The notes beneath the pieces were generated by a model. The model did no database searches, was not told the origin of the DNA, and was given only the letters and a program-made list of their open reading frames with translations. The position numbers and the translations under genes were made by a program. This document shows positions 17,485-28,702 of a stretch of 64,000 nt of DNA, in pieces (within the stretch, counting starts at the first letter, position 1; every line of letters starts with the position of its first letter). This DNA comes from Hyphomicrobiales bacterium (GTDB lineage Bacteria > Pseudomonadota > Alphaproteobacteria > Rhizobiales > Rhizobiaceae), in NCBI GenBank assembly GCA_900469475.1, contig UBXG01000001.1:158319-222318 (forward strand), given 5' to 3'.

Positions 17485-19242
17485 TTATCTAGTCTCCGCG
17501 TTTGCCGCTTCCAGGCCATATTTGAGCACGACAGCCGCCGGCATCGCGCTCCACCCCTGCAGCAGGGAACCGCGTCCATAGGGTGGCGAGAAATATTCGA
17601 CAGCGCCGGCCCAACCATTTGCCAGGCAGGTTTCCCACCAGCGTATGAGGGCATAGCGTGCGCCACCGAGACCGTGGCGTATTCTCTCTTCCGCATAGAC
17701 ACCGTCCCAATAGGGCCAATCGGATCCATTGTGATAGCGAAAGGGGAAAGCGGTTTTCGATCTCACGTCAATTGCCCGCTTGAACGGCGGATAGGCGCAC
17801 AACACCCCCCAATCGCCATAGGGCTGTCTGGTATTGTTTCGAGCCTCCAGGACCTCTTCCATGGCCTTGAGGAGGCCAGTGGCGCGTGTCTGCGAGATCG
17901 CCCCATAACGGGAGAGCGTCAGACTGTCGAGGACAAAATGATCCTCGACAAATCCATCAGGAGTGACGAAATCGGCGTAACCATTTCTGCTGGGGACAAA
18001 AAGCCTGTCCTCGATTTCGGCACGAGCGGAGGCCGCTACCTCGCGTGCCTTCTGCGCCAATGCGGGGTCATGTCCGGCTCCCAGCTTGGCCACGCCATCC
18101 AATGCACCGACGAAAAGGCCGAGATTGTAGGAGACGAGGCCCTCCCGGTAGACATTGTCCGCCCAATCCCTGTCGTTTCGCGGCTTCAGCGGCAATACGC
18201 TGCCGGGGCCTGCAAGAGCCAGATATCGTTCAACGATCGCGGTCACAAGCGGCCAGTGCCGCACTGCCTCCACCACATCCCCCGTCGTTTCCACATAGTC
18301 GGCGAGAAAGAGGATGAAGAAAAGCGGGCTGTCGAAATGATCGCTCCACCAATCATCGGGACGATTGTGATGCTCCGGAGCAGCCTTCCCGCGATATTTC
18401 TCGGGATTTCGTGTGGCATCGAGAACGAAGCTCTGCCAGGCGCGCGATTGCGCCGGTCCGGTCAAAATCACACCGCTCGGCGCCTCTCCGTCAGGCTGGA
18501 TTCCCTTGGCCAAAAGCCGAATTTCATCGCGTACCGCTTCCGGGGCAAGCTTCAACAGCATTTGCATCGTCCAGTAGCCATCGCGATAATAGGTGCGAGC
18601 AGGCGCACTGTAGGCCTGCCCCGCAGCCAGACCGGCAAACGTGCCATTCTCATCCAGGCGGATGCTGGAAAGTGCGGCGTGTGCTCCCTGCATCACCATG
18701 CTGCGCATTACGGGATCGGCCTTTGGCGTGAGGTCGCAGCGGGCTATATAACTCGCGGCTTCTGCGACGATAGCGTCGTTTGCAAGACCGAATGCAGCTT
18801 CTGCTTCCTCTTTTGAGGCTCCGGCAGCAATACGGATATCGCCATCATCGACCTCGATGATCATCGCACCCCAACCGGTCACAACGATACGGCGATTATT
18901 GAGTTTGGTGAGCTTGGGCTTCGGACTATCCTTGTCAATCTCATGCCACCAAGCACAGCGACGCGCCGGATAAACGCCCTCCAGGTGGGCATTGCGGATC
19001 AGAAGGATGGGCCTTGATTGGGCGACAAAGATGCCACCCGCTTCGGCAATAAGTCTGTTCGGACCATAAATGTAAGGTCCGGCAAGCCTGGAAAAACGTA
19101 TGCGCCCCAGACGACCGCTTCCCCAAAGAGCGAGATCAAGATAGCCGTCGGGATGCGCATCCGCCTGCAGCCGAGGCGCCATGATCGGCATAATGACCGG
19201 GTGGCTGGTTGTGATTTCGCCGTGGGACGTGGGAGTCATCAT
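17485..19242 (-). CDS. six-hairpin (alpha/alpha)6 glycoside hydrolase, MGH1/GH63-like
   Basis: A 585-residue protein with a beta-rich N-terminal 200 residues and an (alpha/alpha)6 barrel C-terminal region. Distinctive stretches are YYRDGYWTMQMLLKLAP, the DWADNVYREGLVSYNLGLFV repeat, FPFRYHNGSDWPYWDGVYAE and EYFSPPYGRGSLLQGWSAMP. They match MGH1-type/amylo-alpha-1,6-glucosidase-like enzymes, including mannosylglycerate hydrolases and GH63 alpha-glucosidases. No signal peptide is seen, so it should act on imported sugar in the cytosol. It is divergent from the ROK repressor gene, with a candidate operator between them. Confidence 0.75.
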   Translation of the reverse strand: MMTPTSHGEITTSHPVIMPIMAPRLQADAHPDGYLDLALWGSGRLGRIRFSRLAGPYIYGPNRLIAEAGGIFVAQSRPILLIRNAHLEGVYPARRCAWWHEIDKDSPKPKLTKLNNRRIVVTGWGAMIIEVDDGDIRIAAGASKEEAEAAFGLANDAIVAEAASYIARCDLTPKADPVMRSMVMQGAHAALSSIRLDENGTFAGLAAGQAYSAPARTYYRDGYWTMQMLLKLAPEAVRDEIRLLAKGIQPDGEAPSGVILTGPAQSRAWQSFVLDATRNPEKYRGKAAPEHHNRPDDWWSDHFDSPLFFILFLADYVETTGDVVEAVRHWPLVTAIVERYLALAGPGSVLPLKPRNDRDWADNVYREGLVSYNLGLFVGALDGVAKLGAGHDPALAQKAREVAASARAEIEDRLFVPSRNGYADFVTPDGFVEDHFVLDSLTLSRYGAISQTRATGLLKAMEEVLEARNNTRQPYGDWGVLCAYPPFKRAIDVRSKTAFPFRYHNGSDWPYWDGVYAEERIRHGLGGARYALIRWWETCLANGWAGAVEYFSPPYGRGSLLQGWSAMPAAVVLKYGLEAANAETR

Positions 19243-19612
19243 GGCAAATCAAGCACCTTTCACCGCGCGGTGTCGGACATGGGATGACGTATGAAAATCA
19301 GGCGGCAATACCAAGCAATCTTGCTGAAATGGAGCGCTATAAAGTCCGCGGCATAGGCGAAACGAGCTCTCTCATCCGTTGGCCTTGCTTTCATGACCCC
19401 TCCGCAATTTGCTTAGTCACTGGGGAAGTCTACAAATCACGCGCCGAATTTGTCAATGATATGGACAAATTAAATGATTTCGCCCAGCCAACCGACTGAG
19501 ATTTACTTGCTTTTTGTTAATTTTCCCTGGAATTTGACATTGCCGCAGCACGACATGGATGAATTAGGAAAAGGTCCCGAACTAATTAGAGGTAGAATGC
19601 GAGACCGCCATC
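19243..19612. other. divergent promoter region, glycosidase / ROK repressor
   Basis: AT-richer than its flanks, especially 19440-19600. It holds the operator-like dyad at 19447-19471 and a TTGACA hexamer at 19534-19539 facing the ROK gene, without a good -10. A 71-codon plus-strand ORF (19284-19499) has no recognisable family, and I do not call it a gene. Confidence 0.5.
19447..19471. promoter_or_regulatory. candidate ROK repressor operator
   Basis: AATTTGTC - 9 bases - GACAAATT is a perfect 8-bp inverted repeat spanning 25 bp in the divergent region between the glycosidase and the ROK repressor. Length and AT-rich arms suit a dimeric helix-turn-helix repressor such as NagC/XylR relatives, so it may control both genes. 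Confidence 0.55.
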
Positions 19613-20785
19613 ATGCCTAACGCGCCACAGACACCGATCGCGCGAAAAATCTCGACGAACTCTGTCATTCGGACCATCCTTGCCAAAGGCCCTATTTCCC
19701 GCGCGGATATTGCCAAGCAAACCGGCTTATCCAAGCAAACCATTTCTGACGTCGTTCGCAGTTTGGAGAGCAATGGCTGGCTGAAGCCGACCGGATATAC
19801 CGATGGGCGTTTGGGGCGAACGGCAATAACCTATGAGCTCGATGCGAGCGCGGGCTTTGCCGCCTCCATCGATCTTGGCGGAACCAAGATCGCCGCCATC
19901 ATCTGCGATCTCGTCGGAAATGTCGTCGCCGAAACGAAGGTGCCGACGAACGCACGCGGCGGGGCCCACCTGGTCGATCAATTCCAGGCCATTATTGAGG
20001 ATCTTGCCCACAGCGCCGGTATTGATCTTTCCAAATTGCGCATCATCGTGCTGGCGACGCCAGGCATACTTGACCCGGTCACCGGACATATCAACGTTGC
20101 ACCGAACATCCCGGGTGTGGAAACGATCGACTTGCGCCGGCTGCTGAGTGACAGGATGGCAACCCCGGTTATCATTGAGAATGACGTCAATCTTGCTGCG
20201 CAAGGAGAACGATGGCGAGGGCACGGCTCCGCGTCGGACAATTTTGCCTTCGTGGCACTCGGAACCGGTATCGGCATGGGCATCATTGCCAATGGTCGCC
20301 TCATGCGCGGCGCGCGCGGCGGCGCCGGCGAGATAGCCTATCTGCCTCTCGGCGGGGAGCCATTTGATCCAGACGGCTTTACACTTGGAACGCTGGAAAG
20401 CGCCGTGGGCAGCGCGGCAATGGTGCGGCGCTATTGCGGATATGGTGGGCAAGGCAAGGCAACGGTAGCGGATCTTTTTTCGGCGCTGGTGGCCGGCGAA
20501 CCAGCCGCTATCGCGGTCATCGAAGAAACGTCGCGATTGATTGCGCTTGCCATTGCCGCAATCGGCGCAACGCTCGACCCCGAATTGGTGATCATGGGCG
20601 GCAGTATCGGCGCGCGGCCCGAACTTGTCGAAGCTATCAGCAGATATCTACCACGTTGCACACCCTACCCGCCGCGCATCGAAATCAGTCAGTTTGGCAA
20701 TCGGGCGGCACTCATCGGTGGCATCAGCATTGCCGTCGAGCACATGCACCACGAGCTGTTCGGTGTCGATTTGCAAGATCCGTGA
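19613..20785 (+). CDS. ROK family transcriptional repressor (NagC/XylR type)
   Basis: A 390-residue regulator. The N-terminal winged helix at about residues 15-75 reads ISRADIAKQTGLSKQTISDVVRSLESNGWL. The sugar-kinase-like ROK domain that follows has the phosphate loop DLGGTKIAAIICD, the glycine-rich LGTGIGMGIIANG and the GARGGAGEIAY segment. The usual ROK zinc-binding cysteine cluster (CxCGxxGC) is not evident after GEIAYLPLGG, and only one nearby Cys is seen (YCGYG), so the metal site appears lost. It probably represses the adjacent sugar importer/glycosidase genes until a sugar ligand binds. Confidence 0.9.
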   Translation: MPNAPQTPIARKISTNSVIRTILAKGPISRADIAKQTGLSKQTISDVVRSLESNGWLKPTGYTDGRLGRTAITYELDASAGFAASIDLGGTKIAAIICDLVGNVVAETKVPTNARGGAHLVDQFQAIIEDLAHSAGIDLSKLRIIVLATPGILDPVTGHINVAPNIPGVETIDLRRLLSDRMATPVIIENDVNLAAQGERWRGHGSASDNFAFVALGTGIGMGIIANGRLMRGARGGAGEIAYLPLGGEPFDPDGFTLGTLESAVGSAAMVRRYCGYGGQGKATVADLFSALVAGEPAAIAVIEETSRLIALAIAAIGATLDPELVIMGGSIGARPELVEAISRYLPRCTPYPPRIEISQFGNRAALIGGISIAVEHMHHELFGVDLQDP

Positions 20786-20927
20786 AATAGACATCTATCG
20801 CTCGGATGACGCGGAAAAGCTGTCGATTGCAACCGTGTCTACTGATCGCTGACGACCCCTCAGGCCTTGGCAGCGTGATACCCTCCGGAGATAGTCACCG
20901 GTTTGCCGCTTTGCGATCTCGATTTCC

Positions 20928-22787
<1,860 letters not shown>

Positions 22788-23407
22788 CAAAATAAGACCT
22801 TGGCTGAAGACATCATCGGCTGAAAGCCGGCGAATTTGGGGAGAAGGTCTGGCACGGGCCGGTTTATGGCACGCCAACCGACAGGAACATCCCGTTCGTT
22901 GTCCGCGTTGAGCGTCCGCATGTAGGCATCGATCACCTCATTCGGTGACGTTTTCTCAAATCGGCGACAAGACGCCGCGTGTTCACGGCATTCGCAGGCA
23001 CCGGGAAATTTCTGCCAACAGGCGCAAACCGCCGGTCAGAACTCTCTACGATATTTGATAATTCAGGCAAAACGACAACGGAGCGAAAGACGGTTAGGGC
23101 TATTTATACGCCGATGCCGTACCGCGATTCGCGCTTCACTTGTGATAAAGACCTAGCCGGACGATCGGCCAGAAGCAAGTTACAAATCCCATAGCCGAGC
23201 AGTAACGGCCGAAGCCGCATCGTGCTTGGGCTTACGTTGCACACGCGGAGACGCGCATACAGCTGACAGCGAATAGGACAGGCTCTAAATAGCGCCAATT
23301 CAGCACGAAGACATAGGCAAACAACCGAGCGGGTGCTGAGCAGGCCTCAGCCAGCTTGCCACTTAGCATGCAAGCAGAGGCGCTCCCATCATCCATTCGC
23401 TTCCGGC
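22788..23407. other. 620-bp intergenic region without recognised genes
   Basis: Neither strand shows an ORF with family features or good ribosome sites. It lies upstream of the MsbA-like gene and downstream of the small secreted protein gene, so part must hold the exporter promoter. I see no strong terminator or long repeat. Confidence 0.4.
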
Positions 23408-23815
23408 CTAGTCAGCCACGGCGTTGACGACGCGGCAGAGATTGTCGCTCATGTTGGGGGCAACCTGCCCCTGCGGCACCATGAAAACCGCATCGACACG
23501 ACTGCCCTTGCCGGTTTTGCGGACGACGACGCGCAATGTCTGCGGGCGACCTGAGCCGGACGTCTCCTGCTGTGCCGTCAGCGTGCCGAGTTGCTTCTCG
23601 ACATTCACATCCACAAAGCCTTCCGCAAGAACGGCTCTCGATACTTTGTCGAAGGCCGCGGCGGGGCTAACGGAGGGAAACTCCATCCAGGTCTTGTAGG
23701 TTACACCGGTGACGAGGGGAACGCCGCTGCTTTGATAGTGCTGCGAACATACGCTGGCAGCTGCGGGCGTGAATGAAAGGGCGACGAAGGCAGAAGCACA
23801 GATGACCTTACGCAA
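23408..23815 (-). CDS. hypothetical periplasmic protein
   Basis: About 135 residues from TTG 23815, preceded by AAGAGGA at a good distance. An ATG-only choice would miss the signal peptide, which reads MRKVICASAFVALSFTPAAAS with cleavage near AAAS-VC. The mature part has two cysteines near its ends and alternating beta-strand-like segments (LRVVVRKTGKGSRVDAVFMVPQG). I do not recognise a family. No operon partner. Confidence 0.6.
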   Translation of the reverse strand: MRKVICASAFVALSFTPAAASVCSQHYQSSGVPLVTGVTYKTWMEFPSVSPAAAFDKVSRAVLAEGFVDVNVEKQLGTLTAQQETSGSGRPQTLRVVVRKTGKGSRVDAVFMVPQGQVAPNMSDNLCRVVNAVAD

Positions 23816-24401
23816 GGTGAGTTTCCTCTTTTGACGAATATACTGATAGATACTTCGATGATGACTCAAGCCGCGGCAACGGCCGAGCTTTGCGAACGCG
23901 CAGCGATCTGTCAGTCGATTCCGGATAGCGTTGGAAGACTTGAGCCTTTGACGTTCGGGATCGAATGGCGTGTCGCGTCGTGATCGCCGCGGCTTGGATA
24001 AATAGGAGGCAAGCTCAATGGTATGCCGCCCATTCACGCATTGCTACAGATGGGCACCGCTATCGGGGCTTGTGAGGTTGATCGCGGCTCCTGACTGATT
24101 TCCATTCCAGTTCGGGAACATAACAGCAAAGCCCGATCGAGCAACAATAACGACCCGATCATCGGGTGCAAGATCGTCCATAACAGGTGCACATGGGTTT
24201 GGAATTGCAGGAATCACTTAGCGTCGGCCGTGATATCGGCTAGTGAACCATGGCTGGAAAGCCGAGCGGTCGAGAAGTCCGAATTGCAAAAATTCAGTGT
24301 GTCACCGGCCTAACATCGTTCAAGACATGCTGGCCAGCGTCGGGTTTGCTCATGTCCATTTCGAGTACCCGTTGGTACATCTTATGCTCGCGCAAACGCA
24401 A
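23816..24401. other. 586-bp intergenic region
   Basis: No coding sequence can be supported. The only structure I noticed is the 15-bp palindrome at 24153-24167. Confidence 0.4.
24153..24167. promoter_or_regulatory. 15-bp perfect palindrome
   Basis: ACCCGAT-C-ATCGGGT, with 7-bp perfect arms, lies in an otherwise featureless intergenic stretch between the AraC gene's 3' end and the small secreted protein gene. It is a possible regulator-binding site, and the regulator cannot be named. Confidence 0.3.
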
Positions 24402-25460
24402 TTAACGGCCCGGCACGCCAAAGGGCAATGTCCAGCCAGAAGGAGCGTTCGCCGGCTTTTCGCGGGTATGGAAACCAATCGTTTCTGAAGCGACGGTCGA
24501 GTGGGAAATGTTTTCCAGTGTCTCGCCCGGAGTGTGGCCGAATTCGGCCTTGAATAGCCGGTAGAAGTACTTCTCGTTCGAGAAACCATGTCTCCACGCA
24601 AGCTCAGCTATGTGGAGCTTTGGTCCGCTTGGATTTGCCAGCATCTGATAGGCCCTGAGCAAGCGCTTGCGCTGTATCTGCCGCATGATGCCGCCATTGC
24701 CCTCGAACAAATGGTAGAGTTTCGCACGCGAAACCCCGACATCGCGGCAAATCCGATCGGGCGTCAAGTCGGGTTCGAGCAAATGCGCATCGAGATACCG
24801 CAAGATACGCCCCAGTAACAGTTCGCGAAGCGGACCGGCTGTTTCCTGCATCGCCTCGGATGCCGACGACACCGCGGCAGTCAAAAGCTGCAGCGTTGAT
24901 TGCACCACATAGGGGATCTCCCCTGGTTGCAACCTATTGAAATTGTTCAGCAGCGAAACGAGATGATCGGTCAGAAGCCGGGCAACGCCCGTTGAGAGGG
25001 TATGGCCGTGCAGGAGCGCTGTTCGGTTCGGCAATAAATCCCTTGGAACGGCGATGGAAATCGTGTTGTCTGCCTCAACCAGGCAGTCGTTAACCTGAGC
25101 GGCATCCAATATGAACAAGTCGCCCGCCCTCTTGACCGACGACGCATCCGCCGATCGAAAGGCAAAACGGCCGCTCAGAATTGAGGTAAATCGGTAAAAA
25201 TCATAGCCGTCGGTTCGGATGCGTCGCTCGGATCTCAGAACCTCGTAAGCCGGGAGCGGGCCTTGGCGAAGCAGCCGTCTGCCGGATAGGATGAGCGGAC
25301 CGAGCGCTGCGCCGGTGGCCTCCGCATCGAACGGGCCGGACTCAGGTTCCTGCAGCCTGCAGTCGCAATGATTATCCTTAACCCAAGTGTGAAATCGGTC
25401 TTTCTCGGGGAAGTTAAGTGTCGAGAAATTATAGATTAAATCGGATGACGTCTGTGCCAT
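24402..25460 (-). CDS. AraC family transcriptional regulator
   Basis: About 352 residues from ATG 25460 (MAQTSSDLIYNF). The N-terminal 200 residues resemble the AraC-binding-like ligand domain seen in many proteobacterial regulators (ERRIRTDGYDFYRFTSILSGRFAFR). The C-terminal 100 residues contain the two helix-turn-helix motifs, ending AELAWRHGFSNEKYFYRLFKAEFGHTPGETLENI. It is probably an activator of a catabolic operon. The nearest candidate on the same strand is the acyl-CoA dehydrogenase gene just upstream. Confidence 0.9.
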   Translation of the reverse strand: MAQTSSDLIYNFSTLNFPEKDRFHTWVKDNHCDCRLQEPESGPFDAEATGAALGPLILSGRRLLRQGPLPAYEVLRSERRIRTDGYDFYRFTSILSGRFAFRSADASSVKRAGDLFILDAAQVNDCLVEADNTISIAVPRDLLPNRTALLHGHTLSTGVARLLTDHLVSLLNNFNRLQPGEIPYVVQSTLQLLTAAVSSASEAMQETAGPLRELLLGRILRYLDAHLLEPDLTPDRICRDVGVSRAKLYHLFEGNGGIMRQIQRKRLLRAYQMLANPSGPKLHIAELAWRHGFSNEKYFYRLFKAEFGHTPGETLENISHSTVASETIGFHTREKPANAPSGWTLPFGVPGR

Positions 25461-25594
25461 AACTACAACCCCGGCCCCTCCGGCCCGAGGCATACATAGG
25501 CAAACCATAGCTTGTGGCAATAGGCGACTAGACGTATTAAGTGTTTATTTGAGTGACGCTCTCAGGGATCGATAGGTCGCCGTCGGTATTTGGA

Positions 25595-26731
25595 TCAATC
25601 GAAAATATGACGGGCAATGATCAGCCTCATGATCTCGTTGGTGCCTTCCAGGATCTGGTGCACTCGCAGGTCGCGGACGATCTTCTCGATGCCGTAATCT
25701 TCCAGGTAGCCGTAGCCACCATGCAATTGCAGCGCCGCATTGGCCACATCGAAGCTGGTGTCCGTCACGAACCGTTTGGCCATGGCACAGAATTTGGATG
25801 CATCTGGGGAGCTGGCGTCGAGCTTCCAGGCAGCCTGATATAACAAGGTCCTTGCGGCCTGAAGCTCGGTTTCCATGTCCGCCACTTTGAACTGAAGGGC
25901 TTGAAAACTGCTCAATGCGGCACCGAATGCGCGGCGTTCACGCATGTGGAGAACCGCTTTATCAAGGGCAAACTGAGCTCCGCCGAGTGCGCAGGCGGCG
26001 ATGTTCAACCGTCCGCCATCCAGAGCCTTCATAGCATAGCGGAACCCCGCTCCGATCTCACCAAGCTGATTTTCGAGCGGAACTTGGCAAGCGTCGAAAT
26101 GAACCTGCGCCGTTGGTTGGGCGCGCCATCCCATCTTTCGCTCGAAGGCGCCGAAACTCATGCCCTCGCTGCCGCTCGGCACCACGAGTGTTGAAATACC
26201 CTTTGCCCCCTCACCGCCTGTCCTGCACATGACGATATAAAGATCGGAATAGTTGCCGCCGGAAATGAACGCCTTTGTCCCGTCAAGGACATAATGATCG
26301 TCGATGAGGCGTGCGGTCGTGCGCAATGCTGCGGCATCGGAACCCGAACCGGGCTCCGTGAGGCAGTAGGATGCCACCTTGCGGAAGGCGCAGAGATCGG
26401 GAAGCCATGTCGATTTCATCGTATCCGATCCGAACGTATCGATCATCCAGGCGCACATGTTGTGGATCGAAACGAAGGCCGCCACGGACGGGCAGGCATG
26501 CGACAGCGCTTCGAAGATCAGCACCGCATCCTGCCGAGACAGGCCAGAGCCGCCGAACTCCTCCGAAACGTAAATTCCGCCGAATCCCAAGGCGCCGATC
26601 TCTTCCAGCATATCCCTTGGAATAGTGCCCTCATGTTCCCAGGCCGCGGCGTGAGGCGCGATGCGTTCCGCAGCAAAAGAAGCGGCCAAGTCGAAGATCG
26701 CCTGTTGTTCGGCAGTTAGAGAGAAATCCAC
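25595..26731 (-). CDS. acyl-CoA dehydrogenase (isobutyryl-CoA dehydrogenase-like)
   Basis: 378 residues from GTG 26731, with GGAG 6 bases upstream. The homologous start is MDFSLTAEQQAIFDLAASFA, so the longer open frame to 26938 is spurious. FAD-binding LTEPGSGSDAAALRT, the acyl-pocket segment CQVPLENQLGEIGAGFRYAM and the C-terminal LHGGYGYLEDYGIEKIVRD with LEGTNEIMR all match the short/branched-chain ACAD family, most closely isobutyryl-CoA dehydrogenase of valine catabolism. The aldehyde dehydrogenase downstream in this window supports a branched-chain or short-chain acid pathway. Confidence 0.88.
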   Translation of the reverse strand: MDFSLTAEQQAIFDLAASFAAERIAPHAAAWEHEGTIPRDMLEEIGALGFGGIYVSEEFGGSGLSRQDAVLIFEALSHACPSVAAFVSIHNMCAWMIDTFGSDTMKSTWLPDLCAFRKVASYCLTEPGSGSDAAALRTTARLIDDHYVLDGTKAFISGGNYSDLYIVMCRTGGEGAKGISTLVVPSGSEGMSFGAFERKMGWRAQPTAQVHFDACQVPLENQLGEIGAGFRYAMKALDGGRLNIAACALGGAQFALDKAVLHMRERRAFGAALSSFQALQFKVADMETELQAARTLLYQAAWKLDASSPDASKFCAMAKRFVTDTSFDVANAALQLHGGYGYLEDYGIEKIVRDLRVHQILEGTNEIMRLIIARHIFD

Positions 26732-27058
26732 GATACGCTCCGCAATTCGGCAGGAATGAAATCGTGCCGAGCATGCATCGCTTCTTGAGCTCTGACAACG
26801 GTGAGATCGATGAGCGCTCAATACCAGGCGGAGAGCACGCGGATCGCCCTTGCCTCGCCCGAGTGCGGCACATCGATCGTGCCGGGCATCGCGGCCGGGC
26901 AGAATGTCGAAAGCCGCGTCCGTGTCGTGCTGCTTCATAATCCCAACTCCCGGCGGGCTCGCGGGACCATTACAAGCCTGGGCTATATGCTGCAGCAGCG
27001 ATATGCCGAACAGCTTATCGCCCTCATCCGAACCAATCTGCGCGGTAAAGGTTGAGTT
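26732..27058. other. unassigned stretch between ALDH and ACAD genes
   Basis: 327 bp separate two minus-strand genes. The plus strand has an 81- to 84-codon ORF (about 26801-27055) ending QQRYAEQLIALIRTNLRGKG, which has protein-like composition and could be the tail of a lost regulator gene. I could not assign a family and do not call it. Confidence 0.25.
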
Positions 27059-28555
27059 TTATTCCGTCTGTATCCAAACGGCCTTGGTCTCAAGATATTC
27101 GTGCAGGTGCTCAATGCCCCCTTCGCGCCCGTAGCCCGACATCTTCATGCCGCCGAAGGGCACGGCCGGGTCGAGCGCATGATACATGTTCACCCAGATC
27201 GATCCGGCCTTGATGCGACGCACCAGCTTGTGCGCCATTCCGAGATTTTGGGTGAAGACGCCAGCCGCAAGTCCATAGGGCGATGCATTGGCGCGCTCGA
27301 CGGCTTCCTCGATCGTATCGAAGGGCATCGCTGAAATGACCGGCCCGAAGATCTCCTCGCGGGCGATCCTCATCTCGTCCTTGACGTTACCGAATACAGT
27401 CGGGGCGATGAAGTTTCCCTTGTCGTAGAGCGCGCCCGAAAGGCGCATGCCGCCCGCGACCAACGCGGCGCCTTCGCTCTGCCCGGATGCGATGAAGCTC
27501 TCGACGACCTGCGCCTGGCGAGCCGAGATCAGCGGTCCGATATCGGTATCGGCTTCGATCCCGTGGCCGATCCGCAGCGAGCGGGCAAATTCGCCGACCT
27601 TGGCGACGAATTCTTCGTGGATCTCGCGCGCCACGAACAAGCGCGAGCCGGCGATGCAGATCTGCCCCGAATGCGCAAAGACTGCCATGGCAGCGACGGG
27701 CACGGCCCGGTCTATGTCCGCATCACGGCAGACGATCACCGGCGACTTACCGCCGAGCTCGAGAGAGACCCGTTTTAAGTTGCCAACCGCGGCACGAGCG
27801 ATCGATTGCCCGGTGGCGGTGGACCCCGTGAAGACGATCTTGTTGACGTCGGGATGTTCGGCCAGGCGGGCGCCGGCGACCGATCCCTTGCCGGTGACGA
27901 TATTGACCACGCCGTCCGGCACGCCCGCCTCTTGCATGAGTTTGGCAATCAACAACGGAGTGAGCGGCGCATCCTCCGAGGGTTTCAATACCACCGTGCA
28001 GCCGGTCGCCAGCGCTGGGGCGATCTTCCAGATCGATGCGGCGGTGGGCGCGTTCCAGGGGATGATCGCACCGACAACCCCGATCGGCTCCCGACGGGTG
28101 AAGGTGACGATCTCGCCGGGTATCGAATTGTCGATCACCTCGCCATGAAGGGCGGTCGCCATGCCGGCATAAAACCGCAGCATGCCAATGACCCGTCGTT
28201 TGTTGGCGAGCGTGCGCATAATTGGCATGCCCATGTTCAGCGTGTCGGAAACCGAAAGGCTTTCCCAATTTGCTTCGAATAAATCGGCGATTTTCAGGAG
28301 CAGCGTCTGGCGCTCATAGGGCGAGAACCTGGACCACGGCCCTTCGAGAGCCCGTCGCGCCGCAGCAACGGCGAGATCAATATCAGCGGGCGCGGCCAGC
28401 GGAACTGTCGCAAGGACCGCGCCGGTAGCCGGATTGTAGGTCTCGCTGACTGCGCCGGATTGGGCGGCAACCCATTGGCCGCCGATGAACATTGGCCGAA
28501 AGCTGCCGTCGTAAAGCTCGGCCGCCATTTGCTTGGCGTCGAAAGTTAATGTCAT
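27059..28555 (-). CDS. aldehyde dehydrogenase family protein
   Basis: 498 residues from ATG 28555, with GGGAGG 8 bases upstream; the frame remains open far beyond but without homology. NAD-binding and catalytic signatures are complete: PWNAP (Asn168), FTGSTATGQ, LELGGKSP (Glu266), GQICIAGSR with nucleophile Cys300, and EEIFGPV. Non-acylating, betaine/phenylacetaldehyde-type ALDHs share this length. It oxidises an aldehyde to the acid with NAD(P). It is divergent from an SDR gene across 147 bp, suggesting an alcohol/aldehyde oxidation pair. Confidence 0.93.
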   Translation of the reverse strand: MTLTFDAKQMAAELYDGSFRPMFIGGQWVAAQSGAVSETYNPATGAVLATVPLAAPADIDLAVAAARRALEGPWSRFSPYERQTLLLKIADLFEANWESLSVSDTLNMGMPIMRTLANKRRVIGMLRFYAGMATALHGEVIDNSIPGEIVTFTRREPIGVVGAIIPWNAPTAASIWKIAPALATGCTVVLKPSEDAPLTPLLIAKLMQEAGVPDGVVNIVTGKGSVAGARLAEHPDVNKIVFTGSTATGQSIARAAVGNLKRVSLELGGKSPVIVCRDADIDRAVPVAAMAVFAHSGQICIAGSRLFVAREIHEEFVAKVGEFARSLRIGHGIEADTDIGPLISARQAQVVESFIASGQSEGAALVAGGMRLSGALYDKGNFIAPTVFGNVKDEMRIAREEIFGPVISAMPFDTIEEAVERANASPYGLAAGVFTQNLGMAHKLVRRIKAGSIWVNMYHALDPAVPFGGMKMSGYGREGGIEHLHEYLETKAVWIQTE

Positions 28556-28641
28556 GGCGCGGCCTCCCAGCTTCATTCTGTCGTCGATATTCGCTATCAG
28601 ACGGTCACAATACAAATAAAGAAAGCTAAAAAAGCGTTCAG

Positions 28642-28677
28642 ATAATCGGACTGTGAAATCACTCCGAGTTATCCGAT
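28642..28677. promoter_or_regulatory. imperfect dyad between divergent ALDH and SDR genes
   Basis: ATAATCGGA and TCCGAGTTAT face each other across 12 bases (one base bulge), followed by a second TCCGAT. It sits in the only promoter-bearing space between the divergent ALDH and SDR genes, so one regulator could control both. Confidence 0.35.
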
Positions 28678-28702
28678 GCTGGAGCAAATGGAGGAGTTTG
28701 AT

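Noticed and set aside
19284..19499. 71-codon ORF in the ROK/glycosidase promoter region
   Set aside because: It overlaps the candidate operator and shows no homology.
26801..27055. 84-codon ORF ending QQRYAEQLIALIRTNLRGKG
   Set aside because: Protein-like tail, but no family could be assigned and no clear ribosome site; left as unassigned.
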